DNA of 64,000 nucleotides from Bog-473 sp963726135 (lineage in GTDB: Bacteria > Actinomycetota > Acidimicrobiia > Acidimicrobiales > RAAP-2). Positions within the stretch are counted from its first letter, which is position 1, and each line of letters opens with the position of its first letter. This document shows, piece by piece, positions 1-8,043 of this stretch. Below the pieces are notes generated by a model. The model searched no databases. It saw only the letters and a program-made list of their open reading frames with translations, and was not told the origin of the DNA. The translations under genes and the position numbers were made by a program. The DNA lies in NCBI GenBank assembly GCA_963726135.1, contig CAVSBE010000003.1, positions 62,001 through 126,000 of the forward strand. Direction: 5' to 3'.

Positions 1-138
1 TACTTCTTCGTGGGCGGCGCGGCGTCCGACGGCTCGAGCGGCATGCACCACTGCCCCACCTTCTCGGTGGAGGACGCGTCGCTGCGGGTGGGTGCCTCCG
101 TCATGGTGCGCAGCGCGCTGGCGCTGGCCGCGCCGTAG
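1..138 (+). CDS. M20-family amidohydrolase/carboxypeptidase, C-terminal end (partial)
   Basis: The reading frame is open from the first base and stops with TAG at 136-138, giving the last 45 residues of a protein that begins outside the window. The segment FFVGGAA...GMHHCPTFSVED followed by ASLRVGA matches the C-terminus of M20D-type metal-dependent amidohydrolases, in which an HHxP-like turn precedes a conserved acidic helix (DExxLxxGA). Such enzymes hydrolyse N-acyl amino acids or small peptides. The metal-site residues lie upstream and cannot be checked. The call rests on this short motif alone. Confidence 0.6.
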   Translation, partial: YFFVGGAASDGSSGMHHCPTFSVEDASLRVGASVMVRSALALAAP

Positions 139-190
139 ACCGCTGACCACCTGCGCTCAGGCGGTCCGCGCGGGCCCGCGCGGAATTATC

Positions 191-1247
191 GTGGCGCTGC
201 TCTGCGTGGCTCTCGGCGTCGCCGCCTGCGCGGAGGGAACGCCCGCCCGCAGTTCGGCCCACCCGTCCACGACCAGAGCAGGGTCGACTCCGACCACCTC
301 GACGACCACCTCGACGACCACTACGGCACCCCCGACGACAACGACCACGACGATCCCGCCGCTCGCCGTGCCGACGGCGCTCACGCCCTTCGCCCCGGGC
401 GGGTCGGCCAACGAGGGTGCCTGGAATGGCGTCGGGCGCCCGGTGGGCGCCACCCTCGCTGTCTACGAGACCGACCTCGTCCCCCCGGGGGGCACCCAGG
501 CGGCCGGCATCGCCTGGATGGACACCAAGCTCCTCTCGGCCCAGCTCTATTCGGGGTCCAAGAGCCCCGGGGGCGGCCCCTACCAGTTCACCGCCCCGGT
601 CCTGCCGGCCCAGGCCGCGACGTTGGTGGCCGCCTTCAACGGCGGCTTCCTCATGCAATCGGCGGGGGGCGGCTACTACACGGAGGGCCGCGTCATCGAC
701 CCGCTCGTGACAGGGGCGGCCTCCCTCGTCATCTACTCGGACGGCTCGGTGACCGTGGGGGCCTGGGGCAGTGACGTGTCCATGGCGCCGAACGTCGTGG
801 CCGTGCGCCAGAACCTGGTCCCCCTGGTGGCCGGGGGTCAGCCCACCGCGCAAGCGGCGAGCCCGGACTGGCAGGCCTGGGGCGCCACCTGCGGCGCGAC
901 GTCCTGCCGCGTCGAGCGTCCCGGGCATTGAGAACCAATGGCGCTCGGGAGCCGGGGTCACCGCCGACGACGCTCTGGTCTACGCCGCCGGGCCCGGCCT
1001 CACCCCGCTGCAGCTGGCCCAGGTCCTGGCGCGGGCGGGCGTCGTCCGTGGCATGGAGCTCGACATCAATCCCAACTGGCCCGTCTTCGTCAGCTACGCC
1101 CCTTCACCACCGACCGCCCCCGCTGCGCCGGCGAACGGGAGCACCCTGCAGCCCGGCAGCGTGCAGGGTCCGGCCACCTTCTTCAATCCCGCCTGGGCCC
1201 GCGACTTCGTGACCATGTCGGCCCGGTCCATGCCCGCGGTGGGTTGA
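191..1247 (+). CDS. Secreted lipoprotein with phosphodiester glycosidase (NAGPA-like) domain, frameshifted
   Basis: The chosen GTG at 191 begins a lipoprotein signal (ALLCVALGVAAC, lipobox VAAC), then a long Thr/Pro/Ser linker, then an NAGPA/phosphodiester-glycosidase-type domain with AVYETDL, AAFNGGF and GGYYTEGRV. A longer frame from 92 would bury the signal. The first frame ends at a TGA at 929-931, but the family sequence continues in the +1 frame (NQWRSGAGVTADDALVYAAG, then GMELDINPNWPVF). One extra base near 905-910 explains the break; removing it gives about 351 residues in one frame. The predicted product sits on the outer face of the membrane and would cleave sugar-phosphodiester bonds; the substrate is unknown. 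The break looks like a sequence error. Confidence 0.75.
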
Positions 1248-1277
1248 GAGGCCCGGCCGCCGCTTCTGGGCCACAAT

Positions 1278-2057
1278 GTGGCCGTGTCCGCCTCTGACCT
1301 CTTCTCCGTTGCCGGCAAGACGGCCCTTGTCACCGGTGGCACCCGCGGCATCGGCAGGATGATCGCCGAGGGTTTCGTCGACGCGGGTGCCACGGTCTAC
1401 ATCTCCTCGCGCAAGGCGGACGCCTGCGCCGAGGTCGCCGCCGAGCTCTCGAAGAAGGGCACCTGTGTCGGGCTCCCGGCCGATCTGTCCAAAGAGGACG
1501 AGTGCCGCCGGCTGGCGGGTGACATGGCGGGGCGGGTGGACAAGCTCGACATCCTGGTCAACAACGCGGGAGCCACCTGGGGCACCCCGTTGGCCGACTT
1601 CGACGAGGCCGCCTTCGAGCGCGTCCTCGCCCTCAACGTGAAGGGCGTCTTCCATCTGACCAAATTCCTGGTGCCGCTCCTGGAGAAGGCGGGAACCCAA
1701 GAGGAGCCTGCCCGGGTGATCAACATCGGCTCCATCGACGGCATCGGCGTGCCCCAGCTGGAGACCTACTCCTATTCGGCATCGAAGGCAGCCGTCCATC
1801 AGATGACGCGTCACCTGGCCAAACGGCTGGCTCCGACCATCACCGTCAACGCCATTGCCCCGGGGCCGTTCGAGTCCAAAATGATGGCCGCCACCCTGGA
1901 GGCGTTCGGGGAGCAGATCGCGGCGGGCGCACCGCTGAAGCGCATCGGCCGGCCTGACGACATGGCGGGCACGGCGATCTTCCTCGCCTCGAGGGCGGGT
2001 GCCTATCTGACCGGCGCCATCATCCCCGTCGACGGTGGGATCGCCACCACACGCTAG
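1278..2057 (+). CDS. SDR-family NAD(P)-dependent oxidoreductase
   Basis: Classical short-chain dehydrogenase of 259 residues. The cofactor loop TGGTRGIG is at residues 19-26, NNAG at 95-98, the catalytic Ser near 152 and the Y-x3-K pair at Tyr166/Lys170. The C-terminus ends in GAIIPVDGG, typical of 3-oxoacyl-ACP reductase/RhlG-like members. All catalytic residues are present, so it should be an active NAD(P)H-dependent keto-reductase or alcohol dehydrogenase; the substrate cannot be read from sequence. No clear ribosome-binding site precedes the GTG at 1278, and the GTG at 1284 is an alternative. It lies 24 bp upstream of a NIPSNAP-like gene and probably shares its transcript. Confidence 0.9.
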   Translation: MAVSASDLFSVAGKTALVTGGTRGIGRMIAEGFVDAGATVYISSRKADACAEVAAELSKKGTCVGLPADLSKEDECRRLAGDMAGRVDKLDILVNNAGATWGTPLADFDEAAFERVLALNVKGVFHLTKFLVPLLEKAGTQEEPARVINIGSIDGIGVPQLETYSYSASKAAVHQMTRHLAKRLAPTITVNAIAPGPFESKMMAATLEAFGEQIAAGAPLKRIGRPDDMAGTAIFLASRAGAYLTGAIIPVDGGIATTR

Positions 2058-2081
2058 AACGACTACCAAAAGGGGTACACA

Positions 2082-2792
2082 GTGTTGCTGCTGCATGAGG
2101 TGCACAGAGTGGCCGGATCACGAGAAGAGGCGTTCGAAGCGGCCTACCGGGACCAGCTCATCCCCGCCCTGGCCACGACCGAGGGTTCCCGGCTCCTCTG
2201 GTTCCTCCGGGTGGCGCACGGGAGCGGGCCGGCCTACACCGTCGTTTCGATCATCGGCTGCCGCGACGCCGCGGCGTGGGACGAGACGGCCGAGCGCATC
2301 CGCCACGGCGACCTGGCCGAGTGGTCGGCCGAGGTCGACGCCATGCGCCACACCTGCGAGGCCAAGATCCTCACCCCTGTCTCCTGGTCGCCCGTCCAGC
2401 AGATCGACCTGGCGACCGTCCCGACGTCGGGCGCCGCGCACGAGCTCAGCCTCTTCATGGAGGACACGGCGTGGCCGTACCCCGGCGGGCTGCGCGCCTA
2501 CCTCGGCAAAGCGGGAACCCTCTACGACACTGAGCTCAGCCGGTCGAAGCAGGAGGGTCGGGGGATCATTGAGCTCGAAGCCGCCTTCCAGCCGGTGTAC
2601 GGCTCGCACCACACCAACGAAGTGGTCCTGTGGCAACGCATCGTGAGCCACAAGGCGCTGCTCTACCTCCTGGCCAACGACATGCCGCCGTCGGCCTCCG
2701 CGCCGGGGACCTGGATGCACGACGCGCTGACCGTACGCGACCGCTGGGAGAGCCGGATCCTGCGCACCGCCGACTGGTCGCCCCTCTACTGA
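2082..2792 (+). CDS. NIPSNAP-like / dimeric alpha-beta barrel protein
   Basis: A 236-residue soluble protein starting at GTG 2082 after an AAGGGG ribosome-binding site. It appears to contain two tandem ferredoxin-like halves: residues about 1-100 (LLLHEVHRVAGSREEAFEA ... LLWFLRVAHGSGPAYTVVSI) and about 110-236 (ELSLFMEDTAWPYPGGLRAY ... NEVVLWQRI). This is the pattern of NIPSNAP and related dimeric alpha-beta barrel proteins, which often act as small-molecule-binding partners of oxidoreductases. No catalytic motif is recognisable. It sits between an SDR gene and a cupin gene on the same strand with short gaps, suggesting one small metabolic operon. Confidence 0.6.
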   Translation: MLLLHEVHRVAGSREEAFEAAYRDQLIPALATTEGSRLLWFLRVAHGSGPAYTVVSIIGCRDAAAWDETAERIRHGDLAEWSAEVDAMRHTCEAKILTPVSWSPVQQIDLATVPTSGAAHELSLFMEDTAWPYPGGLRAYLGKAGTLYDTELSRSKQEGRGIIELEAAFQPVYGSHHTNEVVLWQRIVSHKALLYLLANDMPPSASAPGTWMHDALTVRDRWESRILRTADWSPLY

Positions 2793-2810
2793 GGTCGAGC
2801 GGGCGGCGTT

Positions 2811-3215
2811 GTGAGCGATGGACCATTCGACCTCTCCCGCACCTTCGTGCACCTCGGGCTCGGTGCCACGGCAACGCTGCTGCCCGACTTCTCGTGGTCA
2901 GCGGAACAGATCGAGTCGTACCGCGCCCGGTTCGCTGCCGACGGAAAGGACGGGCGACTCGTCTGCGTCATCACGCAGGAGGCGACCTGGGACAGCTGGG
3001 AGCGGCACCCGGCCGGCGAAGAGGTCGTCTTCCTCATCTCGGGCAGGGTCGATGTCGTGCAGGACATCGGCGGCGCCGAGCACGTGGTCGAGCTGCGACC
3101 GGGCGATGCGATGGTGAACCCGACTGGCGTCTGGCACACCGCCCGGGTCCACGAGCCGGGACTGGCGCTGTTCATCACCCCCGGCGAAGGCACCGAGAAC
3201 CGGCCGCTCGCCTGA
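2811..3215 (+). CDS. Cupin-domain protein
   Basis: A 134-residue single-domain cupin. Motif 1 is recognisable around WERHPAGEEVVFLISG and motif 2 around ELRPGDAMVNPTGVWHT, with a His in the first motif (ERHPAGEE) and the usual Gly-Asp turn and late His in the second. A metal-binding beta-barrel is therefore likely. Such small cupins act as isomerases, dioxygenases or ligand sensors; nothing here decides between these. The GTG start at 2811 lies 18 bp after the NIPSNAP-like gene, so the SDR, NIPSNAP-like and cupin genes read as one operon. Confidence 0.75.
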   Translation: MSDGPFDLSRTFVHLGLGATATLLPDFSWSAEQIESYRARFAADGKDGRLVCVITQEATWDSWERHPAGEEVVFLISGRVDVVQDIGGAEHVVELRPGDAMVNPTGVWHTARVHEPGLALFITPGEGTENRPLA

Positions 3216-3224
3216 ACGGCGCCC

Positions 3225-4127
3225 TCAGCGAGCAGGTGCGAGGTCGTGCGGACCCTGGGGCGGGTACCCACCGGCGTCGCGTATGGCCTGGCCCCATGGC
3301 GCGAGCACCCCGATCAACTCGTCGAGGTCCTCACCGAGAGCCACGAGCGCCGGCTCGCATTGTGCGTCGGTGGCAACCTCGATCGACTCGCGCAGTGTCC
3401 GCCCGGCCTCCGTCAGCGCGCTTCCCGACACGAGGCCCCGATCCGACAACCGGCCTTCCGCGTTGTCGAGCTGCTCGGCGGACCACGCTCGGGTGCGGAC
3501 GTAGGTGCGCATCGGGAGGCCCCAGTAGAGCTCGGTGAGCAGCCCGACCTCGGTGGCGTCGAGGCCGGCCGACGTCCAGGCCGCCGTATGGGCGTCGCCC
3601 CGGAACTCGCGCAGCATGTCGGCCAGGCGCCACATATCGCTCATGGGCCCGCCCGGAAGCCCAAGGCTGCGAAGCCCGGCGAACAATGGCTTGCCCTCCG
3701 GCCGCAGCGGAGCCACGGCGTCCGCCAGCAGCTCGGTGGCTCGTCCCATGCCGGCGGGTTCGGGTCCGAGTATTCGCACGAGCTGGCCGACCGCGCCCCG
3801 GGTACGGGCAGCGCAGATGGAGGGCGCGTCGACCTTGCTCCAACCGAACTCGACCGCCGGGACCACCGCCTCGGGATTGAACACGGCGAAGGCGGCCGCG
3901 ACCACCTCACCGGGCACCTGGCCCATGACCGAACCCCGGCTGGTGAAGTAGGCCGGACCGTCGGGCAGCTGCACGCCCCCCGCGAGCGAACCCGGGCTGG
4001 GCGCAAACCCCAGCTCGGCGTAGGCGGCGTGGCACTCCGGGGAGAAGTACACCTGGCCGGCCACCGGCTCGAGGGCCATGGCAAGGTCCCTGGCGCGGGC
4101 CGCGCGCAACTCGGTCACAATTGCCAC
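3225..4127 (-). CDS. SCO6745-family protein
   Basis: A 300-residue protein starting at GTG 4127. It resembles the actinobacterial SCO6745 family (older annotations: SalK-like), recognisable by an N-terminal CHAAYAELGF segment, a central YFTSRGSVMG and AAFAVFNP stretch, and TELYWGLPMRTYVRTRAWS leading into a probable winged-helix-like C-terminal half (GRLSDRGLVSGSALTEAGRTLR). The last part resembles MarR-like winged helices. Family function is not established. The gene faces the cupin operon tail to tail, with 9 bp between stop codons, and its start overlaps the leader of the divergent PH-domain gene, so the two may share a promoter region. Confidence 0.7.
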   Translation of the reverse strand: MAIVTELRAARARDLAMALEPVAGQVYFSPECHAAYAELGFAPSPGSLAGGVQLPDGPAYFTSRGSVMGQVPGEVVAAAFAVFNPEAVVPAVEFGWSKVDAPSICAARTRGAVGQLVRILGPEPAGMGRATELLADAVAPLRPEGKPLFAGLRSLGLPGGPMSDMWRLADMLREFRGDAHTAAWTSAGLDATEVGLLTELYWGLPMRTYVRTRAWSAEQLDNAEGRLSDRGLVSGSALTEAGRTLRESIEVATDAQCEPALVALGEDLDELIGVLAPWGQAIRDAGGYPPQGPHDLAPAR

Positions 4128-4162
4128 CCTACGCGGGGGAGGCTCCCTTTATCGTCTTGTCG

Positions 4163-4642
4163 GTGACGAGTGCTGACGAACAGCCCTGGCTGCGCCCCTC
4201 GCCGGGCCTGTGGAGGATGCGCCGGGCCGAGGTCGCCACGTTCACCGCGGTCCTGGCGGTGCTCACCGGTCTCATCTTCCTCGCCACTGTGGGTGGCCTC
4301 GCCGCCCTCATCACGCTTGCCGTCGTCTTCGCACTCGGCGCTGCGCTGTCCTGGTTCGTCCGTCGCCGCTACCGGGCCTGGCGCTACCAGGAACGCCACG
4401 AGGACCTCATCGTCGCCCGCGGCGTCATGGTGCAACGGCTCTCGGTCGTGCCCTACGGGAGGATGCAGTTCGTCGAGGTGACAGCAGGCCCGGTTGAGCG
4501 GCTCTTCCAGCTGTCGACGGTCAAGCTGCACACCGCGGCAGCGGCCAGCGACGCTCGCATTCCCGGGCTCGAGAGAGCCGAGGCTGCGCGGCTCCGCGAC
4601 CGGCTCACCGAGCTGGGCGAGTCGATGGCCGCGGGCATGTGA
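4163..4642 (+). CDS. Bacterial PH (bPH2/YdbS-like) membrane protein
   Basis: A roughly 159-residue membrane protein. The GTG at 4163 is preferred to an upstream start at 4121 because the extra residues overlap the divergent gene and do not resemble the family. Two hydrophobic segments (AEVATFTAVLAVLTGLIFLA and LAALITLAVVFALGAALSWF) form a hairpin, followed by RRRYRAWRYQER and a bPH2 domain containing EDLIVARGVMVQRLSVVPYG, with the hallmark RxSVVPYGRxQ segment. This is the layout of YdbS. Its stop codon overlaps the ATG of the next gene (TGATG), so YdbS- and YdbT-like partners are translationally coupled, as in Bacillus. The partner pair is thought to act in envelope stress or bacteriocin tolerance; that role is by analogy only. 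Confidence 0.85.
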   Translation: MTSADEQPWLRPSPGLWRMRRAEVATFTAVLAVLTGLIFLATVGGLAALITLAVVFALGAALSWFVRRRYRAWRYQERHEDLIVARGVMVQRLSVVPYGRMQFVEVTAGPVERLFQLSTVKLHTAAAASDARIPGLERAEAARLRDRLTELGESMAAGM

Positions 4643-6111
4643 TGGAGGTCGGCCCCGATGCGCCGTCCGACGAAGGGTGGCGCCGTCTCCACCCGCTCTC
4701 ACCAGTCGCCCGCGTCGGGCGCCTGCTCCCAGCTCTCGTCTTTCTGTTCCTCGTTTCGACGGTCCATTCCAAAGCTGAGAACGGCACCGTCGAGACCGAC
4801 TACCTGATCGTCATCACTCTGGTCTCCGCCGTCTACGGGTACGTGCACTGGATGGTCACCCGCTGGCGTTTCGAGGGGGACACGCTGCGCATAGAGACCG
4901 GGCTCATCCGCAAGGACTCGCGCCGCCTGCCACTGGCCCGCATCCAAGCGGTCGACATCGTCCGACCCCTCCTGGCCCGGATGCTCGGTGTGTCCGAGTT
5001 ACGGGTCCGCCTCGCCGGTTCGGGATCGACCGACGGGAAGCTGGCCTACCTCGCCGAGGCGGAGGCGGCCGAGCTCCGGCTCGCTCTGCTGGCGGGGCGC
5101 CACGAGATCGACATGGTGGTGTCGAGCAACACAGGGCTGCCCATGGCGACCGTGACCGTCGGCCGCCTGTTGGGCTCGGTCCTCCTCTCCCTCGTGACGA
5201 TCATCCTTGTCGGCACGGTCGCGTCATTGGCCGTGCTCGACAAATTCGAACCGCGGACGGCTGCCACCGTGGCGGGGTTCCTCGCGGTCTACCTCGTGAG
5301 CTTCGCCGGCGTGATCTGGCGGCGGCTGTCGGGCCAGTACGGCTTCATCGCGGTGGAGGGTCCTGAGGGGGTGCGCATCCGCCGCGGGCTGCTGCAGACG
5401 GTCTCCGAGACCGTCCCCTACGGTCGGATCCAGGCCGTTCGCCAGGTGGAGCCCCTCTTGTGGCGGCCGTTCGGGTGGTGCCGACTCGAGGTCGACATCG
5501 CAGGGGCGACGGCGCGCAACCAGCGAGGGGAGGGCACCAGCGTCGTACGCAAGGCTCTGCTGCCCGTGGGCTCGCAGGAGGACTCCTGGCACCTGCTGGC
5601 GCGACTGCTCGGAGGGCCTGCTCCAGCGCGCACGCCGCCGCCGCGGCGGGCCATCCTCAAGGCGCCCCTGAGCTTCCATTTCCTCTCCGCCGGGCACGAC
5701 GGGGCGCACGCAGTCTGCGTGACGGGGCGCATCAACCGCGCCACGACCTGGGTCCCCTTGGAGAAGTCACAGAGCGTCCGGCGGGTCCAAGGGCCGCTCC
5801 AGCGTCCGCTCGGCCTGGCCACGGTGCACGTGGATGTCGCCGGGAAGCGGGCCAGGGCCGAGTTCCGCGACCGGGAAGTGGCGGAGGCGGACCGGTTGGT
5901 CGAGGAGCTCTCCGATCTGAGCAGGCTGGCCCGGACACGCCGTCGTCCCGCCCCGGCGGCGTCGACCAGCCAGGGCGACGTCGCACCATCGGGCTGGTAT
6001 CCGGACCCGTCGGGCCGGCATGAGCGGCGCTACTGGCACGACGGCCGCTGGACCGAGCACGTCGCCAACGGCGGGAGGCGAAGCGCGGAGGCGCCTACCC
6101 GGGCACCGTGA
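4642..6111 (+). CDS. YdbT-like multi-bPH2 membrane protein with C-terminal DUF2510
   Basis: A roughly 489-residue protein whose ATG overlaps the preceding stop; a GTG three bases upstream is possible. Hydrophobic hairpins near residues 25-70 and 165-220 alternate with bPH2-like domains: RWRFEGDTLRIETGLIRKDS with RLPLARIQAVDIVRP, then EGVRIRRGLLQTVSETVPYG with RIQAVRQVEP, and a third region with VTGRINRATTWVPLEKSQSV. The C-terminus carries SGWYPDPSGRHERRYWHDGR followed by WTEHV, a clear DUF2510 motif. DUF2510 is usually found in other actinobacterial membrane proteins, so the fusion to a YdbT-type protein is notable. The last 17 bp overlap the convergent P450 gene. Confidence 0.85.
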   Translation: MEVGPDAPSDEGWRRLHPLSPVARVGRLLPALVFLFLVSTVHSKAENGTVETDYLIVITLVSAVYGYVHWMVTRWRFEGDTLRIETGLIRKDSRRLPLARIQAVDIVRPLLARMLGVSELRVRLAGSGSTDGKLAYLAEAEAAELRLALLAGRHEIDMVVSSNTGLPMATVTVGRLLGSVLLSLVTIILVGTVASLAVLDKFEPRTAATVAGFLAVYLVSFAGVIWRRLSGQYGFIAVEGPEGVRIRRGLLQTVSETVPYGRIQAVRQVEPLLWRPFGWCRLEVDIAGATARNQRGEGTSVVRKALLPVGSQEDSWHLLARLLGGPAPARTPPPRRAILKAPLSFHFLSAGHDGAHAVCVTGRINRATTWVPLEKSQSVRRVQGPLQRPLGLATVHVDVAGKRARAEFRDREVAEADRLVEELSDLSRLARTRRRPAPAASTSQGDVAPSGWYPDPSGRHERRYWHDGRWTEHVANGGRRSAEAPTRAP

Positions 6112-7321
6112 AGCGCATCGGGAAGTGGTCGATGGAGCGGATGCCCGGCGTGTAGACGAGCGTGTGGCCCTCCTCGACCTCGTACTCGCGGATCCGCTTG
6201 TGCCACTCCCGCAACGCGACCCGTAGCTCGAGCCGCGCCAAATGCGAACCGAGGCAGCGGTGAATGCCGCCACCGAAGGCGATGTGGGGGTTGACGTCGC
6301 GGTCGAACCGCACCGTGTCCGCGTCGGGAAATTCGGCTTCGTCGGTGTTGGCCGAGCCGATCATGACCATGACCTGGTCGCCGGCGTGGACCGGGCAGCC
6401 GTTGAGCTCCGTGTCCTCAACGGCGACCCGTGCGATCCCCATGACCGGCGTCTCCCAGCGCAAGAGCTCCTCGATCGCGTTCGGAATGAGGTCGGGGTTC
6501 TCGACGAGCTGGCGCTGCTGCTCGGGATGCTGGGCGAGAAAGGCGAACATGCAGTCGAGGGTCGCCGTCACCGTGTCGAGACCGGCGATCAGGAAGAGAA
6601 AGCAGATGTCCAAGATGTCCTCGCGGCTCAGGCGATCGCCCTCGACCTCGGCGTCGAGGAAGTGTGACAACAGGTCGTCGCGCCGCTCGGCCTCGCGCTC
6701 GTCGAGGATCTCGTTGAAGTAGTCGTAGACGGAGTCAGCGATCTTCTGCTGGTAGGCGCTGGCGTCCTGGGACCCATAAAGCTTCCCGGTCACGTGGTCC
6801 GGGCGGATGATCCCGTCCTTCATGGTGAGGAAGCGATCGAGCTCGTCGAGTGGCAGCCCCAAGAGCGTCAGGAAGACCTGGGACGGGAAGGGGATGGAGA
6901 ACTCCTTGGCGAAGTCGACCTCACCACGGTCGACGAATCCGTCGATGAGGTGGTTGACCAGCGCGGAGACCTCGTCATCCAAGAGCGCCATCTTTCGAGG
7001 AGCGAAGAGCGGGTCGAGCAACTTGCGGAACTTCTTGTGCTCCGGTGGGTCGATCTGCAGGGGGATCATGGGGCGCTTGTTCTTGAGATCGACAGCATCC
7101 ATGTTCGACGAGAAGATCTCGGGATGGCGGAGCGCCTCCATGATTTCTGCCTTGCGCGAGAGGAGGACACCCTTGCCCGACGGCAGGTCCAGCGGCATGA
7201 CGGGCATCTCGTCGCGCATCACCTTGAAGACGGTCTGCGGGTTGGCGGCCATCTCCGCGTCCATGCCGGCGAGCGGGCTCTCGCCGTATCCGGCTTCGGT
7301 CGGCGTCTGGGTGTCACTCAT
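6095..7321 (-). CDS. Cytochrome P450
   Basis: A 408-residue soluble bacterial P450. The I-helix carries AGLDT at residues 246-250, the K-helix ExxR is ELLR at 285-288, and the haem loop FGGGIHRCLG places the axial Cys at residue 356. The length is normal and no key residue is missing. It should be a haem monooxygenase fed by a ferredoxin encoded elsewhere; no redox partner gene is adjacent. Its ATG overlaps the stop of the upstream tetR gene by 4 bp (ATGA), so both are translated from one message controlled at the palindrome upstream of tetR. The natural inducer, possibly the substrate, is unknown. Confidence 0.95.
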   Translation of the reverse strand: MSDTQTPTEAGYGESPLAGMDAEMAANPQTVFKVMRDEMPVMPLDLPSGKGVLLSRKAEIMEALRHPEIFSSNMDAVDLKNKRPMIPLQIDPPEHKKFRKLLDPLFAPRKMALLDDEVSALVNHLIDGFVDRGEVDFAKEFSIPFPSQVFLTLLGLPLDELDRFLTMKDGIIRPDHVTGKLYGSQDASAYQQKIADSVYDYFNEILDEREAERRDDLLSHFLDAEVEGDRLSREDILDICFLFLIAGLDTVTATLDCMFAFLAQHPEQQRQLVENPDLIPNAIEELLRWETPVMGIARVAVEDTELNGCPVHAGDQVMVMIGSANTDEAEFPDADTVRFDRDVNPHIAFGGGIHRCLGSHLARLELRVALREWHKRIREYEVEEGHTLVYTPGIRSIDHFPMRFTVPG

Positions 7322-7935
7322 CTGTTCTCCTCTGTTGCGATCTGCAGGATGCGGTTCAGGGACTGCACGAGCGAGGCCTCGTCCGACTCGGGGATGATCC
7401 AGCTGGCCGCGAACAGGCGGACGATGACGTCCACCAGGTCTTCGCGGCGGACCGCCCCGGACGCCACGGCGGGCACGGTGTCGAGGGCTTCCCCCAGGCG
7501 CAGCACGAGCTCGGCCCGCAACGCAGGCAGGTGGTCGAGGAGGTAGCCCATGACGAAACCCGACTCCGATTCGAAGAGCGGGCGGCAGGGGTGGGATCGG
7601 ATGAAGTCGAAGGCGAAGGCCATGAAGGCCCCGATGCGTTGCTCAGGTGCCGGCACGCCCGCGAGCACCGCGTCGAGCCCGAGGCTGAAGCGCCGTTCGT
7701 CGTAGTCCGCCGCGCCCGTCAACACGTGATCCTTGCTCGGGAAGTAGCGGTAGAGGGTGCCCCGCGACACCCCGGCCGCCTCCGCGATTTCCCGCATGCC
7801 GAGTCCGCGGACGCCACGGCGCCCGATGAGGCCGAGAGCCGCCGTCAGGATGCGCTCTTCGGTCGGGCCGAAGATCCGGGGCTCGTCAATGCCGATCCCT
7901 GCAGCGGGACTGACGTCCTGGAGCGTCAGGGTCAT
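7318..7935 (-). CDS. TetR-family transcriptional regulator of the P450 operon
   Basis: A 205-residue TetR-type repressor. The N-terminal helix-turn-helix is seen in EERILTAALGLIGRRGVRGL and EIAEAAGVSRGTLYRYFPSK, followed by an all-helical ligand domain without further family signature. It is the first gene of a two-gene operon and overlaps the P450 start by 4 bp. A 35-bp imperfect palindrome begins 3 bp upstream of its ATG and contains promoter-like elements, so it very probably represses its own operon. No Shine-Dalgarno sequence is present and the likely transcription start falls at or next to the ATG, suggesting a leaderless message. Confidence 0.92.
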   Translation of the reverse strand: MTLTLQDVSPAAGIGIDEPRIFGPTEERILTAALGLIGRRGVRGLGMREIAEAAGVSRGTLYRYFPSKDHVLTGAADYDERRFSLGLDAVLAGVPAPEQRIGAFMAFAFDFIRSHPCRPLFESESGFVMGYLLDHLPALRAELVLRLGEALDTVPAVASGAVRREDLVDVIVRLFAASWIIPESDEASLVQSLNRILQIATEENR

Positions 7936-7938
7936 GCC

Positions 7939-7973
7939 GAGACATATTAGACACTTTCTGTCCTATTTGTCTC
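7939..7973 (-). promoter_or_regulatory. TetR operator overlapping a leaderless promoter
   Basis: The 15-bp half-sites GAGACATATTAGACA (7939-7953) and TGTCCTATTTGTCTC (7959-7973) are inverted repeats matching at 12 of 15 positions around a 5-bp centre. On the minus strand, TAATAT (7949-7944) could be a -10 element 8 bases before the tetR ATG, and GAGACA (7973-7968) a weak -35 element with an 18-bp spacer. A repressor bound here would cover both elements. The palindrome is direct observation; the promoter assignment is inference. Confidence 0.7.
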
Positions 7974-8043
7974 ACCACCGCGTCAGGCCGCCCGGTTGGT
8001 CAGTGGGCACATGGGCCGGGCGCCGCCCGGACCGAGGCGGGAC

